The notes: a model not told the origin generated them from the sequence alone. A stretch of DNA of 64,000 nt from an uncultured Prevotella sp. (GCA_946188165.1 CAMHTW010000007.1:1-64000), one strand, 5' to 3'. Numbered from the stretch's first letter, positions 8,258 through 18,045 are shown. Numbers and translations are program-made.

Positions 8258-9877
8258 ATGCGAAATAGATTTGTTTTAGTAATATTATCATTAGTAGTTT
8301 GTTTTGTAACCACAGAGGCTGCTGGAAAGCGTTCCAGCAGCACTGATGGCTTTGTAAAGAACCCGATGCTTTGGGCTGACGTGCCCGATCCCGACATTAT
8401 ACGCGTGGGCGATACCTTTTATTTGGTAACGACCACCATGCATTTAATGCCTGGCGCTCCTATCATGAGTTCCAAAGACTTTCTGAACTGGAAAACAGTA
8501 GGCTACGTCTTTGACAAGTTGACCGACTCACCCAAGTATGATTTTCAGGAAGGTACTGTCTACGGACGTGGTCAGTGGGCTACCTCGTTGAAATATCATA
8601 ATGGTAAATTCTGGGCATTGTTAGCTCCCAATGAGGCTGGTGCCATGGGCGATACCTATATCTTTACTGCCGAGAAGGCTGAAGGGCCATGGACCATCCA
8701 CTCGCGTCTGCGCCATTTCCACGACGCTACCTTATTCTTCGATGACGACGGCACGCCCTACGTATTCTTCGGCACGGGCGAGATGTGTCAGTTGACACGC
8801 GACCTGAAGAGTGTCGTAGAAGGTAGCCACCGCCATTATTTCCAGCGTGAGGCAGACGAGCGTGGCCTCCTTGAGGGCACGCGCGTCATCAAACATAACG
8901 GCACCTACTACGCCCTGCTCATCAGTCATGTCTATGCACCAGGCCGACATCGTCGTGAGGTGTGCTATCGCACGAAAGACTTGAAGGGTTCATGGGAGAA
9001 GAACACCATTTTGGAAAGCGACTTCGGTGGTTTCTCTTACTTGGCACAGGGTACTATCGTCGATACCCAAGAGGGTGACTGGTACGGTGTCATGTTCCAG
9101 GATCGTGGCGGTGTAGGTCGTGTGCTCACGCTGTCACCCGTTCGTTGGATTGACGGATGGCCACAATTAGGCGACGAGAATGGCAAGGTACCCGACATGA
9201 TGCGTGTCTATAAAAGCGGGCAGCCCGAGGCTCATATTGTCTGTGCCGATGATTTCTCTTCGTCGAAGTTAGGCCTCCACTGGCAATGGAACCACAACCC
9301 CATTGACAATGCCTGGAGTCTGACGGAACGCCCGGGTTTCCTGCGTCTGAAGACCAGCCGAGTGGTAGAGAATCTGTATCTGGCTCCTAACACGCTGACA
9401 CAACGTATGGAAGGTCCTACGTGCAGTGGTTCCATCATGATGGACCTAACGAAGATGAAGGACGGCGACTGTACCGGTCTTGCTGCCTTCAATGGCGATT
9501 CAGGTGTTTTGACTATCAAAAAGAAGGGTAAGAAGCTGACGCTCGAAATGAGTGAGCAAAAGGTTCAGCTCGACGATCGCACCAAAGCCGTCACCAATCT
9601 TGACGAGAAGGTTATTGAAAGCGTTGAACTGAAGCAAAACAAGATATGGTTGCGTCTGGATGGTGACTTCCAGCCACGCCACAACGATGCCGCAAACTTC
9701 TACTATAGCCTCGATGGGGAGCAGTGGACACAGATTGGCACCAAGAACTACCGCATGATTTTCGACTATCGCCGCTTCTTCATGGGTTCAAAGTTCGCCA
9801 TTTTCAACTATGCCACCAAGAAAGCTGGCGGCTATGTTGATGTCGACAGTTTCGACTATAATGTAACAGAGAAATAG
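8258..9877 (+). CDS. GH43 beta-xylosidase with C-terminal beta-sandwich domain
   Basis: A secreted 539-residue enzyme: signal peptide (1-22), GH43 propeller (about 35-330) and a C-terminal GH43-associated beta-sandwich (about 340-539), the long form typical of beta-xylosidases. The base lies in WADVPDPDIIRVGD (D44 preferred), the pKa modulator is D156 in HFHDATLFF and the acid is E206 in RGLLEGTRV. It likely releases xylose or arabinose from oligosaccharides in the periplasm. It lies between the acetyl esterase and the hybrid regulator and ends at a strong hairpin. By position it may correspond to xynF of P. bryantii, but I am not sure enough to use the name. Confidence 0.85.
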   Translation: MRNRFVLVILSLVVCFVTTEAAGKRSSSTDGFVKNPMLWADVPDPDIIRVGDTFYLVTTTMHLMPGAPIMSSKDFLNWKTVGYVFDKLTDSPKYDFQEGTVYGRGQWATSLKYHNGKFWALLAPNEAGAMGDTYIFTAEKAEGPWTIHSRLRHFHDATLFFDDDGTPYVFFGTGEMCQLTRDLKSVVEGSHRHYFQREADERGLLEGTRVIKHNGTYYALLISHVYAPGRHRREVCYRTKDLKGSWEKNTILESDFGGFSYLAQGTIVDTQEGDWYGVMFQDRGGVGRVLTLSPVRWIDGWPQLGDENGKVPDMMRVYKSGQPEAHIVCADDFSSSKLGLHWQWNHNPIDNAWSLTERPGFLRLKTSRVVENLYLAPNTLTQRMEGPTCSGSIMMDLTKMKDGDCTGLAAFNGDSGVLTIKKKGKKLTLEMSEQKVQLDDRTKAVTNLDEKVIESVELKQNKIWLRLDGDFQPRHNDAANFYYSLDGEQWTQIGTKNYRMIFDYRRFFMGSKFAIFNYATKKAGGYVDVDSFDYNVTEK

Positions 9878-9899
9878 GTTTAACACCCCCTATTTTGCA

Positions 9900-9963
9900 A
9901 ACTGGACTTTACGATTTGTAACATTAAAGCATGTTACATGACGTAAAGTTCAGTTTTTTTTTG
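9900..9963 (+). terminator. Nested hairpin terminator before xynR
   Basis: The outer arms 9900-9913 and 9942-9955 pair over 14 bases with one G:T. An inner perfect 8-base palindrome (TGTAACAT 9917-9924 / ATGTTACA 9931-9938) sits in its loop. A run of T follows the outer stem. It should end the esterase/GH43 transcript. The inner palindrome also holds two inverted copies of the TGTTACA motif seen at xylan promoters, so the site may have a second, regulatory role. Confidence 0.75.
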
Positions 9964-9991
9964 GTACTTTGTAAAGAATTTCTTATCTTTG
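9960..9991 (+). promoter_or_regulatory. xynR promoter
   Basis: TTTG at 9960-9963, 20 bases, then TATCTTTG at 9984-9991 is a full match to the Bacteroidetes housekeeping promoter. The -33 TTTG is formed by the end of the terminator T-run. The -7 box covers a possible ATG at 9989, so translation must start downstream, at ATG 10037. Confidence 0.75.
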
Positions 9992-10036
9992 CCAAAGTGT
10001 TCTAAACCGAAACAACTATTATTGATATTACAAGAC

Positions 10037-13000
10037 ATGAAACATACAGTTCTTGCGTACAGGACTATAAGCAAGCGTTATGCGTTGCTGTTTTTCCTTA
10101 CATATCTTTTCCTGAGCATACATGCCCAGATGGGTAAGTCGTTTGATGCCGACAAACAAATGTCCAGTAGTTTCACGACGCAGGTATTCCAAGATCGTGA
10201 CGGCTTTATCTGGATAGCCACTCGTAATGGCTTGAATCGCTATGACGGTTACCAGTTCCGCATTCTGAAGCACGATTCACGACAGAAGAATGGTTTGGCC
10301 AGCAACTATGTGAACTGTATGATGCAGGACCGGCACGGCCTTTACTATATTGGCATGTATGGTGCCTTGCAGACCTACGACGGTTATCGTTTCCGTAACA
10401 TTACCACCTATAATCTGGAGGGGAACTCCCAGCCCCCTTATGTATCCTGTATACTGGAACGTCAGAACGGCAACATCCTCATTGGTACGTCTGGCTTAGG
10501 TTTGCTGCGCCTTGACAATGAGAATGAGGCCCGCCCTGTAGGCGGTAAGCTGTCTAACGTGATTTCTATTCTCCGCATGATGGAGGACAACAAGCAGCGT
10601 CTGTGGCTGGTTACGGAAAACATGGGTCTGCTGTGCTATGACGGCAATACGGTCAAGGGCTATTTCCAGTCAGAACAGGAAGCCGGTATGATACGCGACA
10701 TCTGTCAGGACCATCAGGGCCGCATCTTCATTGCAACGGCTCATGCCGGTGTATTTGAACTGGTTGGCGACACGCCGCGCCATATCGATGCCACAGGTAC
10801 TAAGCACGTCTCTACCCTCTACCCCAATCGCCGTGGACATATCATGATTGGCTACGACGGATTGGGACTGGGTATCTATAATCCCGATAATGGCAATTAC
10901 GTTGATAATCCTTACTATAGTCGCGAGGTTGACCTCAGTACCGCCAAGGTTTACAGCATCTACGAGGATGAGAACAGCAACGTATGGCTGGGGCTGCTCC
11001 AGAAAGGTATCTACATGCACCCAGGCAAGACCATGGGTTTTGGCTATATGGGTTACAAGTTGGGCACTCAGAATACCATTGGAACAGCATGTGTTACCAG
11101 TGTCATGGGTAGTACGAACGGCAACCACTGGATAGGCACCGACAAGGACGGCCTCTACTGTCAGAACGCGAACTACCAGCCTATCAAGCATTTCAAGGAC
11201 AACTTCCCTGCCACCATTCTCTCTATCTGCGAAGATACACACCAACGCATTTGGGTGGGTAGCTACAAGGAAGGTTTAGGCTGGATTGACCAGAAAACGA
11301 TGAGCTACCACCCGTATCGTCTGCCTCAGGGTAATAACGTCAGCGTGTTCAGCATGGCTTGCGACCCCCAGGGTAATCTGTGGCTCGGTACGATGGGTAA
11401 TGGTCTGCTGCGCTTCAATCCTGAGACCAACGACATCAAGCAATATGTGGAGGCTGATAAGGCAACCACGAACCGCAAGGTAAATAGCATTACCAATGAT
11501 TACATTTCCAAGATTTCCATTTCGCCCGACGGCAAGCGCGTATATGTTGGAAGCACCATGGGTGTCTGCGTGCTTGACATCGCCAAGGATAGCTGGTTAT
11601 CCACCTTCGGTGTCAACTGTCTGAACTATGGTACACCTGTACGTGTGCTACGCGAGTTCAACGGTGACCTGTATGTAGGTACCAACAACGGTCTTGAGTG
11701 TTATAACATGAAGACGGGCCACAAGGCGAATCGCCCGTTCTTGGGTGGTCTGAAGGACAATGGCATCGGCAGCATCGAACCAGACCAGCAAGGCAACCTT
11801 TGGATTGCTTCCGACCACGGTCTGTTCCGTCTGAATCCAAAGACGGGCAAGACCGACGACTATTATGCCGACAACGGTCTGCAGGGCAATGAGTTCAGCG
11901 ACGGTGCCTCGTGGGCCTTGCCCGACGGCCGTCTGGTGTTTGGCGGATTGGCGGGTGTCACGTGGTTCAATCCTGCTGAAATCCGTCAGAGCAACTGGAA
12001 GGCTGAAGTCAAGATAACAGGTTTTACGGTCAATGGCGAGCCAGTCACCCCTGGAACGATGTCCGGCTTCTGGCATGTCGTCGATACCACCGTCATTGCT
12101 GCCGACCGCTTCGTGCTCAGTTCCAGCGACAACACCTTTGCCATCCAGTTATCCACGCTGTCCTACGACAATCCCGAACATATCGTCTATCGCTACCGCA
12201 TCAATCACGAGGACTGGGTTCGTATGCAGCCTGGTGCCAACGAGATAGCTCTCAGTCATCTGCGCCCTGGTGACTATGATTTCTGCGTAGTGGCTGAGCA
12301 GAACGGTATCAGCACGCCCGAGCGCTGCTTCCGTGTGGTCATCCATGCGCCTTGGTACCGCACGCCATTTGCATACGCTGTCTATCTGCTGGCACTCATC
12401 GGTGCTTTCCTCTATTATCGTCGCCAGCATGCCCGTAAGGAGCAGGACCGTCTGCGCCTGCAGGAACATATCCATGCCGAGGAGCTGGCCGACACGAAGC
12501 TGAAGTTCTTCATGAACATCTCGCACGAGATACGTACACCTATGACGCTTATCGTCACACCTCTGCTGTCACTCATCAAACAGGATGACGACCCGCATCG
12601 TCGCAGCATCTACGAGACGATCCGCCGTAATGCCGAGCGTATTCTCGGACTTATCAACCAGATGATGGACCTGCGTAAGATTGACAAGGGACAGATGCAA
12701 ATGCGCATGTGTGAGACCGAGATGGTCAGCTTCATCGGCGACATCTATACCCTATTCACCCAACAGGCCAAGTCAAAGAACGTCAAGTTCCTTTATGAAC
12801 GCGACATACAGGAGCTGCCAGTCTGGATTGACCGCGACAACTTCGACAAGATTATCGTCAACCTGCTCTCCAACGCCTTCAAGTTCACGCCTGTTGGCGG
12901 AGAAATCACCATGCATCTCACCCACGACGACAGTCAGGTATCCATAGCCATTCGCGACAATGGTCCTGGTATTCCCGTCGACAAGATAGACCATATCTTC

Positions 13001-14080
13001 CAACGCTTCTACCAGGCACCCGTCAGTGCCGACGAGCGTAACCTTGGTACGGGCATCGGCCTCGACCTGACACGCTCGCTGGTAGAGTTGCACCACGGCA
13101 CCATCCATGTCCAAAACAACCCGAACGGCAAGGGCTGCGAATTCATCGTCACCCTACCGCTTGGGAATGCGCACCTGAAACCAGACGAAATACTAGATGA
13201 AGTACCCGAAACTACATCACCAACCAGTCTTATCGATGACGCCGAGCCCGACGTGACACCTGAGAATCAGGAAGAGACAGCCAGCGAACTGCCTAAGGCT
13301 GGACGCCGACAGCGTATCGTCATTGTTGAGGACGACGAGGAAATACGTGAATTCCTACGTGGCGAACTGTCTTCCGACTACGACGTGGCAGTCTGCGTCA
13401 ATGGTCGGGAGGGCCTCTCCGAAGTGCTCCGAAACGTACCAGATCTAGTGATTTCCGATGTAATGATGCCTGAGATGGACGGCAATACCATGTGCTCGAA
13501 AATCAAGTCCAACGCCACCACCAGCCACATCCCTGTCATCCTGCTCACAGCCAAGAGCCGCGATGAAGACCAACTCGAAGGTCTGGAGATGGGTGCCGAT
13601 GCCTACATTCCGAAGCCTTTCAATATGGATATTCTGCGTCGTACCATCGTCAATCTTATCCATACCCATCAGATGCTCCGTCTGAAGTACGGGCGCAACG
13701 ACCAGCTTGAAGAACAGGTTGACCAGATTAAGATGAAGTCGCCCGACGAGCAGCTGCTCGACCGCGTCATGAAGGTTATCAACAAGAATATCAGCAACTC
13801 CGACCTCAGCGTTGATGCCATTGCTGAAGAAGTGGGTCTCAGCCGCGTCCACCTGCATCGTAAGATGAAAGAGCTGACCGGTCAGACGCCACACGACTTC
13901 ATCCGCAACATCCGCCTGAAGCAGGCTGCCCATCTATTTGCTACCAACAACATGAACATTACCGAGGTCATGTATGCCTGCGGTTTCAACAATGCAGCAT
14001 CCTTCTCTACCATCTTCAAAAAGTTCTACGGCATGTCGCCACGCGACTACATGAACGAGGTTCATCGTGCCGATAAGTAG
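10037..14080 (+). CDS. xynR: Hybrid two-component system regulator (HTCS) of xylan use
   Basis: A 1347-residue one-piece sensor-regulator. An N-terminal membrane or signal helix is followed by Reg_prop propeller blades (about 45-680, e.g. DGFIWIATRNGLNRYDG and GNLWLGTMGNGLL), a Y_Y_Y domain (about 694-770) and a transmembrane helix near 780. Then come HisKA with H830 (NISHEIRTP), HATPase_c (N box near 940, RDNGPGIP near 973), a receiver with D1141 (VISDVMMPEMDG) and a C-terminal AraC helix-turn-helix (about 1250-1345). The periplasmic propeller should bind a xylan oligosaccharide and the AraC domain activate the locus. The start is set by the promoter at 9960-9991. The name follows the P. bryantii arrangement as recalled. 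Confidence 0.9.
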   Translation: MKHTVLAYRTISKRYALLFFLTYLFLSIHAQMGKSFDADKQMSSSFTTQVFQDRDGFIWIATRNGLNRYDGYQFRILKHDSRQKNGLASNYVNCMMQDRHGLYYIGMYGALQTYDGYRFRNITTYNLEGNSQPPYVSCILERQNGNILIGTSGLGLLRLDNENEARPVGGKLSNVISILRMMEDNKQRLWLVTENMGLLCYDGNTVKGYFQSEQEAGMIRDICQDHQGRIFIATAHAGVFELVGDTPRHIDATGTKHVSTLYPNRRGHIMIGYDGLGLGIYNPDNGNYVDNPYYSREVDLSTAKVYSIYEDENSNVWLGLLQKGIYMHPGKTMGFGYMGYKLGTQNTIGTACVTSVMGSTNGNHWIGTDKDGLYCQNANYQPIKHFKDNFPATILSICEDTHQRIWVGSYKEGLGWIDQKTMSYHPYRLPQGNNVSVFSMACDPQGNLWLGTMGNGLLRFNPETNDIKQYVEADKATTNRKVNSITNDYISKISISPDGKRVYVGSTMGVCVLDIAKDSWLSTFGVNCLNYGTPVRVLREFNGDLYVGTNNGLECYNMKTGHKANRPFLGGLKDNGIGSIEPDQQGNLWIASDHGLFRLNPKTGKTDDYYADNGLQGNEFSDGASWALPDGRLVFGGLAGVTWFNPAEIRQSNWKAEVKITGFTVNGEPVTPGTMSGFWHVVDTTVIAADRFVLSSSDNTFAIQLSTLSYDNPEHIVYRYRINHEDWVRMQPGANEIALSHLRPGDYDFCVVAEQNGISTPERCFRVVIHAPWYRTPFAYAVYLLALIGAFLYYRRQHARKEQDRLRLQEHIHAEELADTKLKFFMNISHEIRTPMTLIVTPLLSLIKQDDDPHRRSIYETIRRNAERILGLINQMMDLRKIDKGQMQMRMCETEMVSFIGDIYTLFTQQAKSKNVKFLYERDIQELPVWIDRDNFDKIIVNLLSNAFKFTPVGGEITMHLTHDDSQVSIAIRDNGPGIPVDKIDHIFQRFYQAPVSADERNLGTGIGLDLTRSLVELHHGTIHVQNNPNGKGCEFIVTLPLGNAHLKPDEILDEVPETTSPTSLIDDAEPDVTPENQEETASELPKAGRRQRIVIVEDDEEIREFLRGELSSDYDVAVCVNGREGLSEVLRNVPDLVISDVMMPEMDGNTMCSKIKSNATTSHIPVILLTAKSRDEDQLEGLEMGADAYIPKPFNMDILRRTIVNLIHTHQMLRLKYGRNDQLEEQVDQIKMKSPDEQLLDRVMKVINKNISNSDLSVDAIAEEVGLSRVHLHRKMKELTGQTPHDFIRNIRLKQAAHLFATNNMNITEVMYACGFNNAASFSTIFKKFYGMSPRDYMNEVHRADK

Positions 14081-14148
14081 GGAAATGGATAGTTTATGGG
14101 CGGATTTTGTCTCTAAAATGACACTTTTCATATACTACAAAAAATAAT

Positions 14149-14193
14149 TGTTACAAATAGCAAAGTAAGTTTCGTGAGAAATGTGTATCTTTG
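14149..14193 (+). promoter_or_regulatory. Lipoprotein promoter with upstream TGTTACA element
   Basis: TGTTACA (14149-14155), exactly 30 bases, then TATCTTTG (14186-14193). The extended form TGTTACAAAT is shared with the susC promoter. The leader to ATG 14262 would be about 65 bases. Confidence 0.6.
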
Positions 14194-14261
14194 CAACGAT
14201 TTAATCTATAAAAGGACTATCTAACTTACATATTATTTTTTAACTTTAACTTATAACAATT

Positions 14262-15968
14262 ATGAAACAGAAAAAATTATTTTTGACACTCGCTGCATCA
14301 GCTATGATCGCTGCTGGTTTCACGTCATGTTCAGTTGACGATCACCCCATTTACGAAGGTTCAGTCCCCCCCCCTGTGGTTGATAACTTCGACGAAGGCA
14401 GCGTAATTCAGAACGGTTCTTGCGAAGGTTCATTGGTTGACAACTTTTGGGTAAATATCGGACAAGATGGTGCCGAGTATGCAGGACCTGCTACAATCAA
14501 ACCAGAAAATGGTGACAACCATTGTATAATTGTTGATGTACGTAGTGAGGAAGAGGCAAGGGCTGCAGGCAATTTTGGTGCTCAGACTTGGGCTGACCCC
14601 AATGCCTATGCAGATCATGATACACAGTTCTTCATCACATTTGGTCCGGATCAGGCACTCAACAATAAGGATCAGATTCGTATCACTATGGACATTAAAG
14701 CCGACGAGCCATTTACCGCAGCTACTGGCGCACATGCTGCTCCTGGCGCTTATCTGAGCGGATTTAACAACGTTAACGTGAACTTCACCACAGAATGGGC
14801 TTCATTTGATACAGGTTTAGTCACCGTAAATGGAAATCCGAAGGCTGGTACTTATTCTATCGCTTTTAACCTGGCTAAGGGATTTGCTAATAAGGTATAC
14901 TTTGACAACATCAGAGTTGAGATAATCCGTTTCGTTCCAGACCCAGAGCCCGAAAAGATTGATGGTTATAAGGTTATCTTCTGGAACTGGGGTGTAGCAA
15001 AAGAGGATCAGTTCTCTGTGAAGTACTTCAAGAACTATGTCGCTCCTACTGCTGAAGATGGTGCTATCGTTGTTGAGAGCCTCGAGCCCAGTAAGAACTA
15101 TAATGATCAATATTGGATGGCCAACGATCAGGGTCAGCAGATTGATGCTATCCTCACCAACAACTGGGATACTCAGTTCCTGATTAATCTGCCTGAGCCT
15201 CTGGCAAAGGGTACGAAGGGTAAGCTGGTCATGAAGGTTAAGGCTGACAAGGCTACCAATGCTGAGACACAGTGCCATAAGGCAATTCCTGCTCCTGGCG
15301 CAATCGAAGGCAAGGATGGTTATGGAGGTACATACATGCACTACGCATTTGCTGGTAATATCAACTTCACCACTGAGTGGAATACTGTTTCTGTAGACTT
15401 CACAGTTCCCGATCAGGCTGATGGTATGCAGGCAATCTGCCTCAACCTTGAAGTTCTGAAAGAGACAAACAAGTACTACTTCGATGATGTCACAGTATAT
15501 GTTGAGAAGACAGAAGAGCCCACCTGGGTCATCGACTATGCCAATCCCAAAGATGCTGAGGGCAATTCTGTAACAGGATATCCTTATTACAGAATGAGTG
15601 AGCCCGATGGTTCTTCCTTCAACGTAGAGAATGGCCTTTTGGTTATCAACAACACTAAGGAGCAGGCAAACAACTGGGATCTCCAGCCGTTTATCATTGA
15701 CTGGCTTACTATTAAGGAAGGAAGTGGCTACAAAGTTCGTATCACTATGGCCTCATCTGTTGCCGGTAAAGCAAATCTGAGCTTTGGTACATGGAGTGGT
15801 GCAAACGACCAAGAATTTGAATTTACTGCAAGCGAAGACTTCAAGCAGTATGATATCGAATTCCCGTCTTCAACTGTTAGTGGTGAGAACAATGTTCACA
15901 TTTTGTTCCAGATGGGTAAAGTTGTTGGTACTGTAAAGATTAAGAAGGTGGAGGTTTTTGAGCTCTAA
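14262..15968 (+). CDS. Surface lipoprotein with three carbohydrate-binding-like modules
   Basis: A 568-residue lipoprotein with lipobox GFTSC (C23). Two similar beta-sandwich modules (about 44-225 and 233-415) share FTTEW and a closing (V/Y)YFD(N/D)(I/V)(R/T)V pattern, as in CBM4/9/22-like domains. A third, shorter module (about 420-568) ends the protein. No catalytic motif is seen. It probably captures xylan at the cell surface. It directly follows the hybrid regulator but has its own promoter with the TGTTACA element, so it is likely strongly induced by xylan. It could alternatively be a SusE/F-like binding protein. Exact CBM family is uncertain. Confidence 0.7.
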   Translation: MKQKKLFLTLAASAMIAAGFTSCSVDDHPIYEGSVPPPVVDNFDEGSVIQNGSCEGSLVDNFWVNIGQDGAEYAGPATIKPENGDNHCIIVDVRSEEEARAAGNFGAQTWADPNAYADHDTQFFITFGPDQALNNKDQIRITMDIKADEPFTAATGAHAAPGAYLSGFNNVNVNFTTEWASFDTGLVTVNGNPKAGTYSIAFNLAKGFANKVYFDNIRVEIIRFVPDPEPEKIDGYKVIFWNWGVAKEDQFSVKYFKNYVAPTAEDGAIVVESLEPSKNYNDQYWMANDQGQQIDAILTNNWDTQFLINLPEPLAKGTKGKLVMKVKADKATNAETQCHKAIPAPGAIEGKDGYGGTYMHYAFAGNINFTTEWNTVSVDFTVPDQADGMQAICLNLEVLKETNKYYFDDVTVYVEKTEEPTWVIDYANPKDAEGNSVTGYPYYRMSEPDGSSFNVENGLLVINNTKEQANNWDLQPFIIDWLTIKEGSGYKVRITMASSVAGKANLSFGTWSGANDQEFEFTASEDFKQYDIEFPSSTVSGENNVHILFQMGKVVGTVKIKKVEVFEL

Positions 15969-16067
15969 TTTCCATTCCAATATCTAATTATATAAAAACG
16001 GTGCATCCCCATGGGGAAGGCACTGAAAAACCCTTCAAGTTAGGAAGGCTCCTCGATTATTAACAAA

Positions 16068-16117
16068 AAAAGCAGATTGCATTTAACCGTTAACATGCGG
16101 ATATGCAATCTGCTTTT
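16068..16117. terminator. Bidirectional hairpin terminator
   Basis: Arms 16068-16082 and 16103-16117 pair perfectly over 15 bases (core AGCAGATTGCAT), with A-runs before and T-runs after. It lies between the plus-strand lipoprotein and the minus-strand pseudogenes and marks the end of the left xylan locus. Confidence 0.8.
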
Positions 16118-16176
16118 GTTTATTTCCTTTCATATCGCTGGATGCCTCCAGAATGCGTCTCTGCGTGTTTATTTGT

Positions 16177-16380
16177 TCATTTTATGCAAAAAACGCCATC
16201 TGCTCTGATAACGGGGTGCAACTTTGATATCAGTTCAAATCCATTCTTCTCGCCCTCTGCCAATCTTAGATTCTCAATGCCTGAGTATGCCGTATCACCA
16301 ATAACTGTATCCACTTCCATTCCATTACTACGGCTTTGCTCGACAAGACTCTCTAATACACTTTTCGGCTGCTTTAAACT
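16177..16380 (-). pseudogene. Transposase fragment (IS1182-like)
   Basis: The frame reads SVLESLVEQSRSNGMEV, then VIGDTAYSGIENLRLAE and ELISKLHPVI. This is the central DDE-domain block (GDTAYSG) of IS1182-family transposases. It is cut at both ends: the upstream part runs into the ATPase gene in another frame, and a stop follows at 16177. The fragment marks an old insertion that truncated the neighbouring ATPase gene. Confidence 0.65.
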
Positions 16381-16918
16381 GATTGACAGCAAAATCTGTG
16401 TAAACATCCAAATCAATAGGTTCCAACTGTAAGAGCGTTGCGCTCTGGAAGAAAGGACGTTTGTCTGAGAAAAACATCTCGTTCATCAGGCGTCGCTCAG
16501 AACCTGCAAAAATAAAATGTGTATTGACCAACTTCTGTATGCGGCCTCTCAGCAAAGCTTCAATATTCGACTCCTGGTATTTTGTAATTTGCTGAAATTC
16601 ATCAATAGCAACGATACATGGTTTATCCGCTTTCTCAAGATAGCTGAAGATTTCTTCGAGCGTATATTCTTGCATGCTGATTTGTCCTAACTTGACATCA
16701 AAAGTAGGCGTATATGTCACAGGATCGATACCAAAACTACCACTGAGAGAACGAAGTGTAGTTACAAAGAGTTTTGTTAGCTTTTCGCTACGTTTGGCTA
16801 CAGTGTTGAATACTGCGGCGCCTAACTCCTTGATAAATTCCTGAAACGAAGTGGTATGGAGAATGGCAGGACTGAGTATAAAAGGATTGATATCCATAAT
16901 CCTAAATATTATTACCAC
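16328..16918 (-). pseudogene. AAA ATPase fragment, truncated at both ends
   Basis: The 196-residue frame holds the middle of an AAA ATPase of the kind often next to DUF234-like domains: Walker B in CIVAIDEFQQI, the block FIFAGSERRLMNEMF, and DVYTDFAVNQF. The N-terminal Walker A part is missing, because the frame opens only shortly before SPAILHTTSFQEF. The C-terminus changes into the transposase fragment at about 16380. It is not expected to be functional. In the 180 bases before its first codon I see no start signal or gene. Confidence 0.65.
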
Positions 16919-17098
16919 CTATTTTCAGCTGCAAATATAACAATAATACTTGAATTATGCAAATAAAATTATGCTAAAAGAATAATTTCTATAGCATAAT
17001 TTACCCGTACTTTACCCAAATCAGCACCACAGAGGGTTGTCGTGGCTGATATATACGCCCGAGAACATCATATCCTTAGGAGTATTAAATGGTACTTC

Positions 17099-17431
17099 TC
17101 ACTGATTCCTTCTGATTGACTTACCATCACATACCATCTTTTCCGCACCCGCTAACTGCTTGTTGATTTCATCCATGTCCATTTCTTCCTTCAGTTCCTC
17201 ATACCCCCACGGACCACCGCAGTCTTCCAGCGGACAGGCACCTTTTCCTGCCAGACAGATGGGATAGTCGAGTTCGTCATCTTGGTCAATGTTCTCCACG
17301 GTGATGTCATGCACCCAACTGTCGCCAAAGTCATAGACATAGACAAATTTCTCCAACCCCATGTGTTGGATGAAGTCCTGCACGTTGGTCTCACGGGAGT
17401 CTTCCGGCTGTTCACCCCACAGGTTGTTTTC
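17099..17431 (-). pseudogene. Fragment of a plasmid pRiA4b ORF-3-like protein
   Basis: The frame from a TAG at 17432-17434 reads ENNLWGEQPEDSRETN, then FVYVYDFGDSWVHDI and CLAGKGACPLEDCGGPWGY, the conserved C-terminal half of this family. No ATG starts the conserved part (GTG at 17383 is the first plausible start) and the N-terminal half is absent, so this is a remnant. It is part of the decayed left edge of the accessory island. Confidence 0.6.
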
Positions 17432-17577
17432 CTATCCAATTAAGTGTAGGCATACTATTGCATTTTTAATTGGCTACAAAATTACGAAAAAAAGCCAAAG
17501 AAGCATTATTGCAACCGTTTTTACACATATTTTAATATAGAATGAAGCTCTTCGGAAGAAGATGGGGTAAAAAGAAG

Positions 17578-18045
17578 TTAGGTAATGGTAATCCATACCT
17601 CTTCTCCACGATCCAAGGCGGCAGTCATCTCAAGCATCACCATCTGTAAGGCGGCACGTGAATTGATGACCATACCCTTTTTCCTGTTATAGCCAGGAAG
17701 GATGCATCCCTGCGTGTCGCCAGGATAGTTGCCAGCATGGATGCGGATGCCACTGAATCCTGGCACGTCAAGCAGGATGGGCAGCCAACGCTGGAAACGA
17801 TACGACTTTGTAATCAGCACACGGTACCGGCCCTCAGGAATGGCCGTGTGTCCTGGCACCTTCTTCTCCTTCTTCAGGTTGCGGCGCTTGGGTTCCAGCG
17901 TATCACAGAGATAACGCTTGTCCTCGGTTACTAACTGGCCGTCGATGCACTTCATCTCAGGCTCTTGCATGACATACAAATGTCCTACGGTGTACGTCGC
18001 CATTTTGGCAAAACGCTCTAACACCATTTCAAAAGTCTTCTTCAT
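17578..18045 (-). CDS. DUF5675 family protein (phage- or cassette-associated)
   Basis: A 155-residue protein with DUF5675 features: CDTLEP, VPGHTAIPEGRYRV, FSGIRIHAGNYPGDTQGC and LPGYN. The histidine and cysteine in IHAGN and TQGC look like an active-site pair, but the reaction is not known. A second start (MATYTVGH, 18003) is possible. Such proteins often occupy the place of an N-acetylmuramoyl-L-alanine amidase in Bacteroidetes cassettes with VirE-like, HU-like and smalltalk genes, all of which are present here. Confidence 0.75.
   Translation of the reverse strand: MKKTFEMVLERFAKMATYTVGHLYVMQEPEMKCIDGQLVTEDKRYLCDTLEPKRRNLKKEKKVPGHTAIPEGRYRVLITKSYRFQRWLPILLDVPGFSGIRIHAGNYPGDTQGCILPGYNRKKGMVINSRAALQMVMLEMTAALDRGEEVWITIT

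Noticed and set aside
10670..11245. Long minus-strand frames inside xynR and other large genes
   Set aside because: They are shadows of strongly coding plus-strand frames and have no family features.
16006..16017. TCCCCATGGGGA palindrome after the lipoprotein gene
   Set aside because: A palindrome without loop and without T-run; the 15-base hairpin at 16068-16117 is the better terminator.
16103..16432. 109-residue plus-strand frame
   Set aside because: It is antisense to the transposase/ATPase fragments, which carry clear family motifs on the minus strand.
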